A stretch of DNA of 37,738 bases from Massiliimicrobium timonense (GCF_002160865.1 NZ_NFLJ01000031.1:1-37738), one strand, 5' to 3'; positions 1 through 7,574 are shown, numbered from the stretch's first letter. Numbers and translations: made by a program. The notes: generated by a model not told the origin, from the letters alone.

Positions 1-36
1 GAACATTATACAAGTAATACAACATTAGCTGCATAA
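1..36 (+). CDS. 3' tail of a probable IS3-family transposase (partial)
   Basis: Frame 1 from the window edge reads EHYTSNTTLAA and then TAA at 34-36. This resembles the short tail after the last conserved Pro-x-x-Tyr of IS3-type DDE transposases. It is followed by a hairpin (43-69) and a terminal-repeat-like sequence (95-118), the order expected at the right end of such an element. Eleven residues cannot prove the family; the upstream sequence is outside the window. Confidence 0.35.
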   Translation, partial: EHYTSNTTLAA

Positions 37-42
37 AGAAAA

Positions 43-69
43 ATGAAGTTGTCTCCTCGGCAACTTCAT
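43..69. terminator. Hairpin terminator, 9-bp stem
   Basis: ATGAAGTTG (43-51) pairs with CAACTTCAT (61-69) around a 9-nt loop. Minus-strand RNA continues straight into a U-rich run, so it can end transcripts of the 211-672 gene. On the plus strand it would close the putative transposase gene. Confidence 0.55.
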
Positions 70-94
70 CAAAAACATTTTTAATTATTTCACC

Positions 95-118
95 TGTCTA
101 CTTGACAGGGGCGGTTCA
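95..118 (+). mobile_element. Putative right terminal inverted repeat of an IS3-type element
   Basis: The sequence begins TGTCTACTTGACAGGG and ends GGTTCA at 118, giving the TG...CA ends typical of IS3-family repeats. CCTGTC/GACAGG (93-98, 104-109) also forms a small hairpin inside it. I recognise the sequence type from memory of Firmicute IS3 elements. The left end is outside the window, so neither the pair nor a target duplication can be checked. Confidence 0.4.
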
Positions 119-210
119 ATAATACACATAGCTTTTTCATTTATTTGATTGTCATAAAAATGATTTTTGAAATATATACTTCATTTTTATATTTTGGTTC
201 TCAAATCATA

Positions 211-672
211 TTATTGATTACGTTTTTGAATAAAGAATAGATATATGATTGGAATATAAAGTATGATTCCAAAAGGTATTATTTTTAAAAAATAAGATTG
301 CAAAAATGTGATTGAAGATAACCTAAGAGTTAACTGAGCTAACTCACCAGAAAATTCATAAAATGAGAATCGAGTAGTCAATGTTATCATAAAATATATA
401 AAATAATAAAGTAAAATGAATATATCTAATAATGTGACAGTAGATAAAAGAACACTCATTCTATAATAGATAAAAAATAGAACAAGTAATAATAAACTGC
501 TTACTATAAGAACCTTTGAAAATTCATTAAATTGAAGGATAGTATTCGTTTGGTCGAAAGCTCCTATTGGGGCTATATACCCCAAAAATTGATTTGTCTT
601 TAAAAATATTGAAACAAATATAACAACAATAAAAAAACATATTTTCGTCAAAAAGTATATTTTTCTCTCCAT
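211..672 (-). CDS. Hypothetical multi-pass membrane protein (153 aa)
   Basis: Not recognised. The protein is very hydrophobic, with about four predicted membrane spans: a first helix near residues 7-25, then helices near 53-70, 76-98 and 130-150. It has short basic ends and no catalytic motif I can name. I chose the ATG at 672 (MERKIYF) because AAGGAGTG lies at the right distance upstream; a longer frame starting at 720 lacks such a site. It is a single gene flanked by the hairpin at 43-69 and a 307-nt non-coding gap, next to a possible IS end. Its very low GC suggests poorly conserved accessory sequence. Confidence 0.55.
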   Translation of the reverse strand: MERKIYFLTKICFFIVVIFVSIFLKTNQFLGYIAPIGAFDQTNTILQFNEFSKVLIVSSLLLLVLFFIYYRMSVLLSTVTLLDIFILLYYFIYFMITLTTRFSFYEFSGELAQLTLRLSSITFLQSYFLKIIPFGIILYIPIIYLFFIQKRNQ

Positions 673-844
673 AAAAACACTCCTTATTCCGTTTACAAAA
701 TTGATAATAACATGAATCAATTTTCAATGTTTTAAGATTTTTTATGATTTCTTTTAAAATTTCTTAATTTTCTTTAAGAACTGTTTTATTTATCACAAAA
801 ACATGTCATAAAATAATGAATAAAGAAGTAGAACTTATCAAATA

Positions 845-925
845 TTATGATTTATGTAAAAAATGCATATAATATATCGAAGAAGAAAAATAAAGGTTTT
901 TGTAGGGCTATGCTCTACTTTTTAT
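845..925 (+). ncRNA. Possible small-RNA unit: promoter-like site plus orphan terminator
   Basis: The 673-979 gap holds no ORF. On the plus strand, TTATGA (845-850), 17 nt and TATAAT (868-873) are followed about 30 nt later by GTAGGGC-TAT-GCTCTAC (902-918) and a U5 run. That hairpin pairs fully only in plus-strand RNA (one G-U pair); the complement has an A-C mismatch. No plus-strand gene lies upstream for it to terminate, so a transcript of about 45 nt is possible. The -35 is weak and no family is recognised. Confidence 0.25.
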
Positions 926-944
926 ATTATATAAAATAAAGATA

Positions 945-976
945 AAAGGTTGGAATCTATAATGATTTCAACCTTT
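945..976. terminator. Terminator downstream of the PspC-domain gene
   Basis: AAAGGTTGGAAT (945-956) pairs with ATTTCAACCTTT (965-976) around an 8-nt loop. U-rich tracts follow on both strands. It starts four bases beyond the minus-strand stop codon at 980 and separates that gene from the 673-944 gap. Confidence 0.6.
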
Positions 977-979
977 CTT

Positions 980-1171
980 TTATTGATAAGGGTTTTTAGG
1001 AATAATAAGCACTGCTATTAAATAAGCAAGAAGTCCTGAACCCCAACCTAAAATCAAAACAACAGCTATCAATCTTACAATTGTAGGATCAACATCAAAA
1101 TATTCTGCAATTCCTCCACAAACTCCTGCAATCATCACATCACGTCTTGATCTATATAATCTTTTTCTCAT
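980..1171 (-). CDS. PspC-domain membrane protein (63 aa)
   Basis: A stand-alone PspC domain. The basic start MRKRLYRSRRD is followed by the family signature VCGGIAEYFDVDPTIVR and a single hydrophobic span (about residues 36-56) ending IPKNPYQ. PspC proteins are small inner-membrane proteins tied to envelope-stress responses in other bacteria; single-domain copies are common in Firmicutes and their role is mostly unknown. The ATG at 1171 is preceded by TGGAGGAA, so I take it instead of an in-frame ATG further upstream. The gene has its own promoter and terminator, so it is monocistronic. Family assignment is secure, function is not. Confidence 0.88.
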   Translation of the reverse strand: MRKRLYRSRRDVMIAGVCGGIAEYFDVDPTIVRLIAVVLILGWGSGLLAYLIAVLIIPKNPYQ

Positions 1172-1192
1172 TAAAATTCCTCCATTACCTAG

Positions 1193-1222
1193 ATTATATT
1201 GATTAAAGCATATGATTGTCAA
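1193..1222 (-). promoter_or_regulatory. Sigma-A-type promoter of the pspC-like gene
   Basis: On the minus strand, TTGACA (1217-1222) and TATAAT (1193-1198) are separated by 18 nt. Both hexamers match the consensus exactly, and the -10 lies about 20 nt upstream of the start codon. Confidence 0.75.
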
Positions 1223-1238
1223 TAGACTTCATAAGAAA

Positions 1239-1258
1239 AAGGGATTTGAGTATCCCTT
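1239..1258 (-). terminator. Terminator of the ROK kinase gene, overlapping its stop codon
   Basis: AAGGGAT (1239-1245) pairs with ATCCCTT (1252-1258) around a 6-nt loop. Minus-strand RNA continues with a U-rich run. The stem includes the first two bases of the kinase stop codon complement. Confidence 0.6.
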
Positions 1259-2138
1259 ATCTTTCTTTTGCCATTTTGGCTAGTGCTAAAGCACCACAAA
1301 CACCAGCATTATCACCTAATCCTGGATAAACAACATAATTTTTAATGGCATCTGTTGTAATTTCATCTTTTTGAATATAACCATTTAATCTTTCTTGAAG
1401 ATATTTATGAATGAGTGGGAATAATTGTTTTTGATGCATAACACCACCACCTAAGATAATTTTCTTTGGTGATAAAGTTAAAACATAAATAGCTAATGCT
1501 TGAGCAATATACCATGCTTCTAAATCCCATGCAGGGTGATCTTCAGGCAATTCGCTTCCTTTGATTCCCCATCTTTCTTCAATAGCTGGACCTGCTGCCA
1601 AACCTTCAAAACATGTTCCATGATATGGACATTTTCCTTTATAAGTATCGTCTTCTCTTTGTTCTAGAATCATGTGTCCCATTTCTGGATGTAGTAAACC
1701 ATGAACAAGGTTTCCTTCCACAATGGCTCCTCCACCAATTCCAGTTCCAATTGTTAAATATAAAGCACTATCTAATCCTTTGGCTGCACCAAAGTATGCT
1801 TCACCAAGTGCCGCACCATTCACATCTGTATCAAAACCAATTGGCAAATCAGGGTAATGTTCCTGTAAAGCTCCTACAATATTATAGTTTGTCCACCCTG
1901 GTTTAGGTGTTGTTGTAATATATCCATATGTTGGACTCTTTAAATCAGGATCAATAGGTCCAAAACATCCTAATCCTAAAGCTTCAATGTTCTTTCCATC
2001 AAAAAATTTAAAAATATTTTCAACTGTTTCTTGTGGTGTTGTTGTTGGAAAAGCATCTCTTTCTAAAACATTTCCATTTTCATCTCCAATCGCAACAACA
2101 AATTTTGTACCTCCGGCTTCAATTGCACCTAATTTCAT
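1257..2138 (-). CDS. scrK: ROK-family fructokinase
   Basis: Cytoplasmic ATP-dependent sugar kinase, most like the ScrK/GmuE fructokinase branch of the ROK family; it would phosphorylate free fructose to fructose-6-phosphate. Visible motifs are the N-terminal phosphate-binding EAGGTK (residues 7-12), [11 protein letters not shown] with catalytic Asp105, GTGIGGG (131-137), and the zinc site His155, Cys170, His173, Cys176 (GH followed by CPYHGTC). At 293 residues it has normal length. GGGAGGAA precedes the ATG at 2138. It has its own promoter and terminator and no neighbouring sugar transporter, so the natural substrate could be another hexose. Confidence 0.87.
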   Translation of the reverse strand: MKLGAIEAGGTKFVVAIGDENGNVLERDAFPTTTPQETVENIFKFFDGKNIEALGLGCFGPIDPDLKSPTYGYITTTPKPGWTNYNIVGALQEHYPDLPIGFDTDVNGAALGEAYFGAAKGLDSALYLTIGTGIGGGAIVEGNLVHGLLHPEMGHMILEQREDDTYKGKCPYHGTCFEGLAAGPAIEERWGIKGSELPEDHPAWDLEAWYIAQALAIYVLTLSPKKIILGGGVMHQKQLFPLIHKYLQERLNGYIQKDEITTDAIKNYVVYPGLGDNAGVCGALALAKMAKER

Positions 2139-2166
2139 CTTATTTATTCCTCCCTTGTTTTATCAT

Positions 2167-2193
2167 ATTTTATCATAACTTATATCTTGTCAA
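2167..2193 (-). promoter_or_regulatory. Candidate promoter of the ROK kinase gene
   Basis: Minus-strand TTGACA (2188-2193) and TAAAAT (2167-2172) are 15 nt apart, shorter than ideal. A 10-nt direct repeat, TTTTATCATA twice on the plus strand, overlaps the -10 side and could be fortuitous in such AT-rich DNA. Confidence 0.4.
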
Positions 2194-2196
2194 AAG

Positions 2197-3429
2197 TTAT
2201 TTTTCATATATTATTGATAATTGTAATGACTGTGAAGACTCTGTTTCTTTTAACATACTTTCTAAATACTGTTGATAAAAACTTAAATCTTCATTTTGTA
2301 AATATTGATAACCATCGCTAGAGCGAAGTTCATCTACATATTGATTGATGTTACCAGTAAAATAGTAACGATTGGCTTTCACTAATACATCTTGAATAGC
2401 CTCTCTTTTTTGAGTATCTGATATCCCCTGCAAAGATTCACCGAATTTATTTGCAGAAACTGTATCAAAATACTCATCTGCATTGACTGAAATTGATAAT
2501 GACTTTGTATGATAGTTCATTTGCTGCTGATTTAATTCAATAATACCATATTGAAGTGGAGCATCCAATAATGATGAAGATGCAATATAATAGATTCCCT
2601 GAATCGTTTTGATATTTTGACAATGTATATGTCCACTTAATACAAATGGAACATGATATTGAGAAAAGAGTTTTGCAATCTTCTCATGATCATTAATGGT
2701 ATATCCATTATTTAACAATTCATTATGGATTGCTAAATTATGATGCATCGCAATAAGAGGTATCTTCTTTTGTTTTTGTATATCTTGGAGTTGTTCCTCT
2801 AACCACTGCATTGTTGACTCTGTAAAAAAACCACTTGCTCCTAGCATCATTTCTGTTTGTTCATGTGCATTAGAATCCATCATCAACAAACTATAATCTT
2901 CATTCAAATCAATACGATAACTTAAAGACTCATCATGTTTTGAAACAGCCAAATGATAACCTAAATCTTGATAAATATCTTGAAAAGTTTTAGCATCAAT
3001 ATTCTCTACATCAAAATAATCATCTTTGCCATATCCCTTTGTATAAATATTATCAATATCATGATTTCCCGGTATAACAGCAACCTGAATATTCTTTTCT
3101 CTTAATTGTTCTAGTTTTTGAGCTAATTGTTGATGACTCCCCTTTTCACCATTAAAACTTAAATCACCTGTTAAAATGACCAGCTCTGGTTTTTCTTGAA
3201 GAACAGCTGATATAAAAGCATCTACAATTTCATCACCATAAGTGACCATTTTCCCATCACCATATAACATAGATTCTTCAAACCAGTCACAATCTTGATA
3301 ATAATCTTTTAAAAAATAATGTAAGTCACTAGCAACAATGATTTTTAAATTGTCTTTATCGCACACAGTTTTTTTCTGGCATCCCATCAAACAAAGACAA
3401 CAAATAATCCCATATATTATCTTTTTCAT
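2197..3429 (-). CDS. Metallophosphoesterase lipoprotein (410 aa)
   Basis: Predicted surface-anchored calcineurin-like phosphoesterase. Residues 1-17 form a lipoprotein signal ending LMGC, with Cys17 the likely lipidation site. Metal-binding motifs of the fold appear in order: SDLH (Asp35, His37), LTGDLSFNGEKG, PGNHDID, a lone His in MHHN, and SGHIHCQ. The C-terminal 110 residues are an unassigned helical extension. The substrate cannot be read from the sequence. The start at 3429 has only a weak AGG upstream, and a terminator hairpin sits about 12 nt before it, so its promoter is unclear and limited read-through from the PTS IIB gene is possible. Confidence 0.82.
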   Translation of the reverse strand: MKKIIYGIICCLCLMGCQKKTVCDKDNLKIIVASDLHYFLKDYYQDCDWFEESMLYGDGKMVTYGDEIVDAFISAVLQEKPELVILTGDLSFNGEKGSHQQLAQKLEQLREKNIQVAVIPGNHDIDNIYTKGYGKDDYFDVENIDAKTFQDIYQDLGYHLAVSKHDESLSYRIDLNEDYSLLMMDSNAHEQTEMMLGASGFFTESTMQWLEEQLQDIQKQKKIPLIAMHHNLAIHNELLNNGYTINDHEKIAKLFSQYHVPFVLSGHIHCQNIKTIQGIYYIASSSLLDAPLQYGIIELNQQQMNYHTKSLSISVNADEYFDTVSANKFGESLQGISDTQKREAIQDVLVKANRYYFTGNINQYVDELRSSDGYQYLQNEDLSFYQQYLESMLKETESSQSLQLSIIYEK

Positions 3430-3440
3430 AAATGACCTAA

Positions 3441-3471
3441 AAAGAATGGATAGCGAAGCTATTCATTCTTT
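3441..3471 (-). terminator. Terminator after the PTS IIB gene
   Basis: A 14-nt inverted repeat (3441-3454 / 3458-3471, one mismatch, 3-nt loop) is followed on the minus strand by a U5 run. It fills the short gap between the IIB stop and the phosphoesterase start. Confidence 0.65.
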
Positions 3472-3481
3472 CACATTTCTA

Positions 3482-3781
3482 TTATTTTTGATAAGCTTCA
3501 TAAGCCATATCAAAAATCTTTTGTGCATTGAAATTCTTAAAATCATCGTCACTAATTAAAATAACTGGTTTATCAGGGTTATCTGCTTTGATTTTTTCAT
3601 ATGATCCTTTTAATTGAGGTTCTACAAGAATCACATCAGCAAGATTACTTGAATATTCTACTGCATGTTCAGATGCAGACCAAACAGTAGCGTCTACTCT
3701 CTTTCTTGAAGCAGCGTCTTTTAATTTTGTAGAAAACAAAGTAGATGTTACACCAGCTAAACAACATAATAAGATTTTCAT
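3482..3781 (-). CDS. Orphan PTS IIB protein, lactose/cellobiose type
   Basis: A 99-residue soluble phosphocarrier of the PTS IIB lactose/cellobiose family. The N-terminal beta strand leads into the active-site loop CLAGVTST with Cys7 as the probable phosphorylation site (canonical form C-x-A-G-M-S-T). The pattern VILVEPQL follows, where the family has a conserved strand and Pro-Gln. AAGGAGGAAT precedes the ATG at 3781. Neither IIA nor IIC is nearby, so the permease must be encoded elsewhere or the protein has become regulatory. Adjacent Cys6 and Cys7 make the exact active Cys slightly uncertain. Confidence 0.8.
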   Translation of the reverse strand: MKILLCCLAGVTSTLFSTKLKDAASRKRVDATVWSASEHAVEYSSNLADVILVEPQLKGSYEKIKADNPDKPVILISDDDFKNFNAQKIFDMAYEAYQK

Positions 3782-3840
3782 GATTATATTCCTCCTTCTT
3801 AGTTCCCTACATCTATTTTATCACAATTTTATAACGACTT

Positions 3841-4452
3841 CTATTGCTTTTGACTTTCCTTCATAAAATTATTTGCTTCTTCTAAGGAAGAATAACCATA
3901 AGCCTTAACAGTATTTGTTAAAATCTTTTCAATCAGATTTTCTTGATTCTGGACCATTCTTAAAACCATCTGTCCATATAGATAAAGTGTTTCATCACTA
4001 TAAGTCATTAACTCTCCTCTTAAGTAAGTTTCAAAAGATGTATCGTCTTTTTCATCCTCTAAAGTATGAGTTAAACGTGCCTGTGCTAAAAGATATGGAT
4101 ATTTTTCATTCATATCTTCACGCATAGATACTTCAATTTCACATAAAATCTGAATGAACGCTCTTTTTTGTGGATCCACTTGTGGCAATTGATCTTGAAT
4201 CGTCTGATAATAATCAGGATCTGTACTTTCCATCATATAGGCATACTTTTCCATCACTGGATTTCTTCCCATCTGTTTGGCTACTTTTAAATCTTGTAGA
4301 CAGGCTTGTTGAACATCTTGATCAAAAGCATCAAATTGACTCTTTCTTTGTAAGTAAAATGTTTCAAAGTCATCCTGACAACTTGCACGTCCATCAATAT
4401 GTTGTACATGCTGAAAAAACTCCCATTCTAACTGTACAATATCATCACTCAT
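3841..4452 (-). CDS. DUF4125 family protein (203 aa)
   Basis: Matches the DUF4125 pattern: an N-terminal EWEFFQ segment, then GRASCQDDFETFYLQRKSQF, an Asp-Leu-x-x-Ala helix, GRNPVMEKYAYMMEST, and a helical C-terminal half. No enzymatic function is established for the family as far as I know. It starts two nucleotides after the DUF4037 stop, with GGAGGG inside that stop region, so the two are co-translated. The tight pairing suggests a shared pathway or complex. It has no signal peptide or membrane span and is presumably cytosolic. Confidence 0.85.
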   Translation of the reverse strand: MSDDIVQLEWEFFQHVQHIDGRASCQDDFETFYLQRKSQFDAFDQDVQQACLQDLKVAKQMGRNPVMEKYAYMMESTDPDYYQTIQDQLPQVDPQKRAFIQILCEIEVSMREDMNEKYPYLLAQARLTHTLEDEKDDTSFETYLRGELMTYSDETLYLYGQMVLRMVQNQENLIEKILTNTVKAYGYSSLEEANNFMKESQKQ

Positions 4453-4454
4453 TT

Positions 4455-6203
4455 TTATCCCTCCATCACATGTTTTAAACGAATATGCTGATCTTGAATA
4501 TGATTCATGACAAGATGTGCATGTGTATCTAAAAAATCATCTTGACTATCAGAAAGTTCCTGTCGCTGCAATTCACCAATCACCATCTGACATATCTTTT
4601 CAATCACAACAACCTTCGCATCATCTAAATTGATACCACCTTGAAAATGTTTCCATTGAAACAATTGAGATGGCAGTTGTACCAGTTCCAACAGTAAATC
4701 TTGGACTTGTTGTAAATAAAAGCAATCTTTTAATCCATAATAACTCCATTTATAATAAGGTTTATATTTTTTATTCAGTAAATAAACAACAGATAATGTC
4801 TGATCTATAAATTCATGAAGTGCCAATGAAGCAGCCACCTCATCGCCTCTTTGCATACATCTTCCATAATTATACTGTCCAGATTGTGCCATTTTCGCAA
4901 GAGCACGGGCTATCTTCTTTATTCTAATATCTTCTGGATATGTTTTGAGATATTCTCTGATCTGTGTGACTTTTCCATAATCATCTTCAAATATACGACC
5001 ATTTGTACAAGCTAATAAAGCATTTTCATCAACGTAAAGCCATTCATCTAAAGTTTCGGGAATTTTTCTTAAAAACTGTTCAAAAAAGCTTTCAATTTCA
5101 AAAACCCCAACTCTCCCAGAACCATGTAAAGAAGTTAATCTTTGAACACCCATAAATTCTTGTGGGAGTTTTTGATAACTTTCCTGTATTTTTTGACCAT
5201 ATTGTTGATAAATATCACGAGGTACCCAAATACAAAATCCCGGTCCAAAATCATGATCATGAGAAATCTCATCATCATACCCCAAACAATCAGAACCCAT
5301 TCCCATAAGTCCAATCGCCATATAAGGACGAATAGAGGCAAATTCTTGTTCAATCATAGCACGACCATATTGGTTATAAAAAGCTTCACATAAATCTAGT
5401 CCTTTGACTGTTTTCATTTCACTTAAAACTTTTTCTTTATTTTTTAAAATGGTTTGATAATCTTTATTTTTTCCATATACACTTTCAATAAGTATTAAAA
5501 CTTGATCATAAATCGCAATAGCCTGAGAAAAGTTTTTTTGTAAGTATTCTAACTGAGCCAATGAAGCAAGGGTTGCAAAATAATGAGGATCATCTGGTGC
5601 ATACTGTTGAAATAACGCCACTGCCTGATGAATACATTGTTTAGCTTCTTCATTTTGATGAAGTGTTAAATACATTTGAGCCAAATTTGTATAAGTAATG
5701 GCTTCTTCTTCACGATAGTTTTCTAATTTTTGAACTATCGTAAGTGCTTTTTTTCCTGTTTCAATAGCCAAAGTTGTAGAACCCATTTCTTGATACAAAA
5801 GACTTAAATTATTATAAAAGGCACTATACAGTTCATCATCTGGAGATAAGTAATGATGATAAATCTTTTCTGTTTTTTGATAGAGTTCCAACGCTTCCTG
5901 ATATTTTCCCTGTGCTCTATAAAAGGTCGCAATATTAATATAAGAGGTAGCTCCATCAATTGTATCTTCAAGTCCACACATATTTAAAATATTCAATATT
6001 TGAACAGCAATCTGATTTCCCAGTTGAAACTTTGATGTAACACGAAAATAACCTATCATTTCATTTAGTAAAAACAATAAGGCTGGATTGTCCTGTTTTT
6101 CCATTGCAATGCGAACTTGTTCCATTAAAAAAGTATAGGCATCATCTAATGCATTTTGTGCATAGAACTGATCTAATTTTTCTTGTAGTTCTTGTATAGT
6201 CAT
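4455..6203 (-). CDS. TPR protein with DUF4037 nucleotidyltransferase-like domain (582 aa)
   Basis: Residues about 1-260 are tetratricopeptide-like helical repeats; examples are ATFYRAQGKYQEALELYQKT, LSLLYQEMGSTTLAIETGKK and AQMYLTLHQNEEAKQCIHQA. From about 275 comes DUF4037, with GLMGMGSDCLGYDDEISHDH and a following Asp. Gly303-Ser304 and Asp316-x-Asp318 form a GS...DxD nucleotidyltransferase signature. The C-terminal helical region (about 430-580) resembles the four-helix substrate-binding domain of kanamycin-type nucleotidyltransferases, by inference. The substrate is unknown. AAAGGAGA precedes the ATG at 6203. It is the first gene of a two-gene unit with DUF4125. The motif set is complete, so I expect an active enzyme. 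Confidence 0.82.
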   Translation of the reverse strand: MTIQELQEKLDQFYAQNALDDAYTFLMEQVRIAMEKQDNPALLFLLNEMIGYFRVTSKFQLGNQIAVQILNILNMCGLEDTIDGATSYINIATFYRAQGKYQEALELYQKTEKIYHHYLSPDDELYSAFYNNLSLLYQEMGSTTLAIETGKKALTIVQKLENYREEEAITYTNLAQMYLTLHQNEEAKQCIHQAVALFQQYAPDDPHYFATLASLAQLEYLQKNFSQAIAIYDQVLILIESVYGKNKDYQTILKNKEKVLSEMKTVKGLDLCEAFYNQYGRAMIEQEFASIRPYMAIGLMGMGSDCLGYDDEISHDHDFGPGFCIWVPRDIYQQYGQKIQESYQKLPQEFMGVQRLTSLHGSGRVGVFEIESFFEQFLRKIPETLDEWLYVDENALLACTNGRIFEDDYGKVTQIREYLKTYPEDIRIKKIARALAKMAQSGQYNYGRCMQRGDEVAASLALHEFIDQTLSVVYLLNKKYKPYYKWSYYGLKDCFYLQQVQDLLLELVQLPSQLFQWKHFQGGINLDDAKVVVIEKICQMVIGELQRQELSDSQDDFLDTHAHLVMNHIQDQHIRLKHVMEG

Positions 6204-6221
6204 GATTTTCTCCTTTTAAAA

Positions 6222-6248
6222 ATAAATAGACACAAAGTGTCTATTTAT
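6222..6248 (-). terminator. Terminator overlapping the pflA stop codon
   Basis: A perfect 12-bp inverted repeat, with AAATAGACAC (6224-6233) and GTGTCTATTT (6237-6246) at its core, has an AAA loop. On the minus strand it runs into a U-rich stretch. The stem contains the pflA stop codon and ends just before the ribosome-binding site of the DUF4037 gene. Confidence 0.75.
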
Positions 6249-6987
6249 GATTTAATGCATCTTTCATTCCTTTTAATACGACTTCTCTGGCAGCTATGGC
6301 ATCTTTTTTATCTAAAGGTGGAATGCCTTCAAGAGGATAATCCATACCTAAATTCTTATATTTCACAACGCCCATCGTATGATAAGGTAAAACATCTAAT
6401 GCTTTGACATGTTTCAAAGTTGCGATAAATTGACCTAGACGATATAAATATTCATCATTTTGTGTAATTGTTGGAACTACAACATGACGAATCCATATAT
6501 CAATACCTTTGTCATCTACATATTTTGCAAATTTTAAAATCATATCATTAGGTTGTGCTGTTAATTTTTTATGTTCTTCAGGATCAATATGTTTAATATC
6601 CAACATAACCAAATTTGTTGAAGCCAATAAACGATCAACTTTCTTTAGATATTCAGGATTTTCATTAAAAGTTATACCTGAAGTATCTAAACATGTATGA
6701 ATATTTTCCTCACGACATTTTTCAAATAACTCTGTTAAGAAATCAATTTGCATCATTGGTTCTCCACCAGTACAAGTGATTCCTCCATTTTTATAAAACT
6801 CTTTTTTCGTATTATATTCTTTCAAAATTTCATCAACTGTCATCTGTGTTCCAGTATGTGGTTTCCAAGTATCAGGGTTATGACAGTATTGACAACGCAT
6901 AGGACACCCTTGAAAGAAAACAACAAAACGAATTCCCGGACCATCAACAGTTCCACAACTTTCTAAAGAATGAATATATCCTTTCAT
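6241..6987 (-). CDS. pflA: Pyruvate formate-lyase activating enzyme (248 aa)
   Basis: Radical SAM enzyme that abstracts hydrogen from the radical glycine of pyruvate formate-lyase. Cys28-x3-Cys32-x2-Cys35 (QGCPMRCQYCHNP) binds the 4Fe-4S cluster. GGEPMMQ is the SAM-binding motif, and the N-terminal ESCGTVDGPGIRF is typical of PflA. Length is normal for the family. I chose the ATG at 6987 (GGTGAG upstream), which aligns with other PflA starts; a longer frame from 7038 adds an unrelated 17-residue tail. It lies downstream of the PFL locus but behind a terminator, so it probably has its own promoter. In this organism its target glycine is on a separate small protein (7094-7336). Confidence 0.93.
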   Translation of the reverse strand: MKGYIHSLESCGTVDGPGIRFVVFFQGCPMRCQYCHNPDTWKPHTGTQMTVDEILKEYNTKKEFYKNGGITCTGGEPMMQIDFLTELFEKCREENIHTCLDTSGITFNENPEYLKKVDRLLASTNLVMLDIKHIDPEEHKKLTAQPNDMILKFAKYVDDKGIDIWIRHVVVPTITQNDEYLYRLGQFIATLKHVKALDVLPYHTMGVVKYKNLGMDYPLEGIPPLDKKDAIAAREVVLKGMKDALNHK

Positions 6988-7060
6988 ATTCTCACCAACT
7001 TTCTTTATTATTTTAACATATTTTCTATAAAATATCATTGCATATGTACTATTTTTTACA

Positions 7061-7085
7061 AAAAGAAAAGGTGCCTCAGCACCTT
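7061..7085 (-). terminator. Terminator closing the PFL operon
   Basis: AAGGTGC (7068-7074) pairs with GCACCTT (7079-7085) around CTCA. Minus-strand RNA continues UUCUUUUU. It lies 8 nt past the stop of the glycyl-radical-domain gene and separates the operon from pflA. Confidence 0.85.
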
Positions 7086-7093
7086 AACCCTCA

Positions 7094-7336
7094 TTACATT
7101 GCTTCATGGAATGTACGAGAAATAACATCATCTTGTTGTTCTTTTGTTAATTTAACAAAGTTAACAGCATATCCAGAAACACGAATTGTTAATTGTGGAT
7201 ATTTTTCTGGATGTTTTTGAGCATCAATTAAAGTATCTCTGTTTAAAACATTAACATTTAAATGATGTCCTCCTTTTGTAGCATAAGCATCTAACATTCC
7301 AACTAAATTTTCAACTTGTTGTTCACTTGCAGCCAT
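7094..7336 (-). CDS. Stand-alone glycyl-radical domain of pyruvate formate-lyase (80 aa, GrcA-like)
   Basis: The whole protein corresponds to the C-terminal domain of an ordinary [41 protein letters not shown], then [10 protein letters not shown] with radical Gly55, ending RTFHEAM. In canonical PFL this is fused to the catalytic barrel; here the catalytic protein (7575-9647) ends just before it. Once activated by PflA it should dock into that protein and pass the radical to its cysteines. E. coli GrcA (YfiD) has a similar domain but only rescues damaged full-length PFL. Here it appears obligatory. A strong AGGAGGAG precedes the ATG at 7336, 14 nt after the preceding gene, so it is probably well translated. 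Confidence 0.9.
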   Translation of the reverse strand: MAASEQQVENLVGMLDAYATKGGHHLNVNVLNRDTLIDAQKHPEKYPQLTIRVSGYAVNFVKLTKEQQDDVISRTFHEAM

Positions 7337-7350
7337 AAATTTCTCCTCCT

Positions 7351-7560
7351 TTAATATTGGTCATCGTCATCCATTGGCAAATTAGGAATCTTACAAGCAG
7401 TATCACCACTATCACAATCCATCTTTGACACAACAGATACTTCTTCCATTTCAATATGAGCATCTTCATTGACCTTCAAATTAATATGTCCAGCCCCTGC
7501 ACTCATACGTCCATCTAACATTTTGACTAAATCATCAATTTCTTTTTGAGTAGCCATCAT
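7351..7560 (-). CDS. Small PFL-domain-related protein without the radical glycine (69 aa)
   Basis: Residues 5-35 ([20 protein letters not shown], then NLKVNEDAH) align with residues 6-36 of the next gene's product, so it derives from the PFL glycyl-radical domain. The RVSGY loop is absent. Instead the last 30 residues carry Cys49, Cys56 and an acidic end, [13 protein letters not shown]. It lies between the catalytic and radical genes with 14-nt gaps on both sides. Its ribosome-binding site is weaker (GAAGTG), and two adjacent ATGs are possible starts. It looks maintained rather than decayed. A structural, chaperone or redox-sensing role at the PFL interface is possible; none can be shown from sequence. 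Confidence 0.8.
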   Translation of the reverse strand: MMATQKEIDDLVKMLDGRMSAGAGHINLKVNEDAHIEMEEVSVVSKMDCDSGDTACKIPNLPMDDDDQY

Positions 7561-7574
7561 TTCACTTCTTTCTA

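Noticed and set aside
2197-3429. Phosphoesterase and ROK kinase as one operon
   Set aside because: The phosphoesterase is upstream of the kinase on the minus strand, but a TTGACA promoter-like site sits in the 58-nt gap. Co-transcription cannot be excluded but is not needed.
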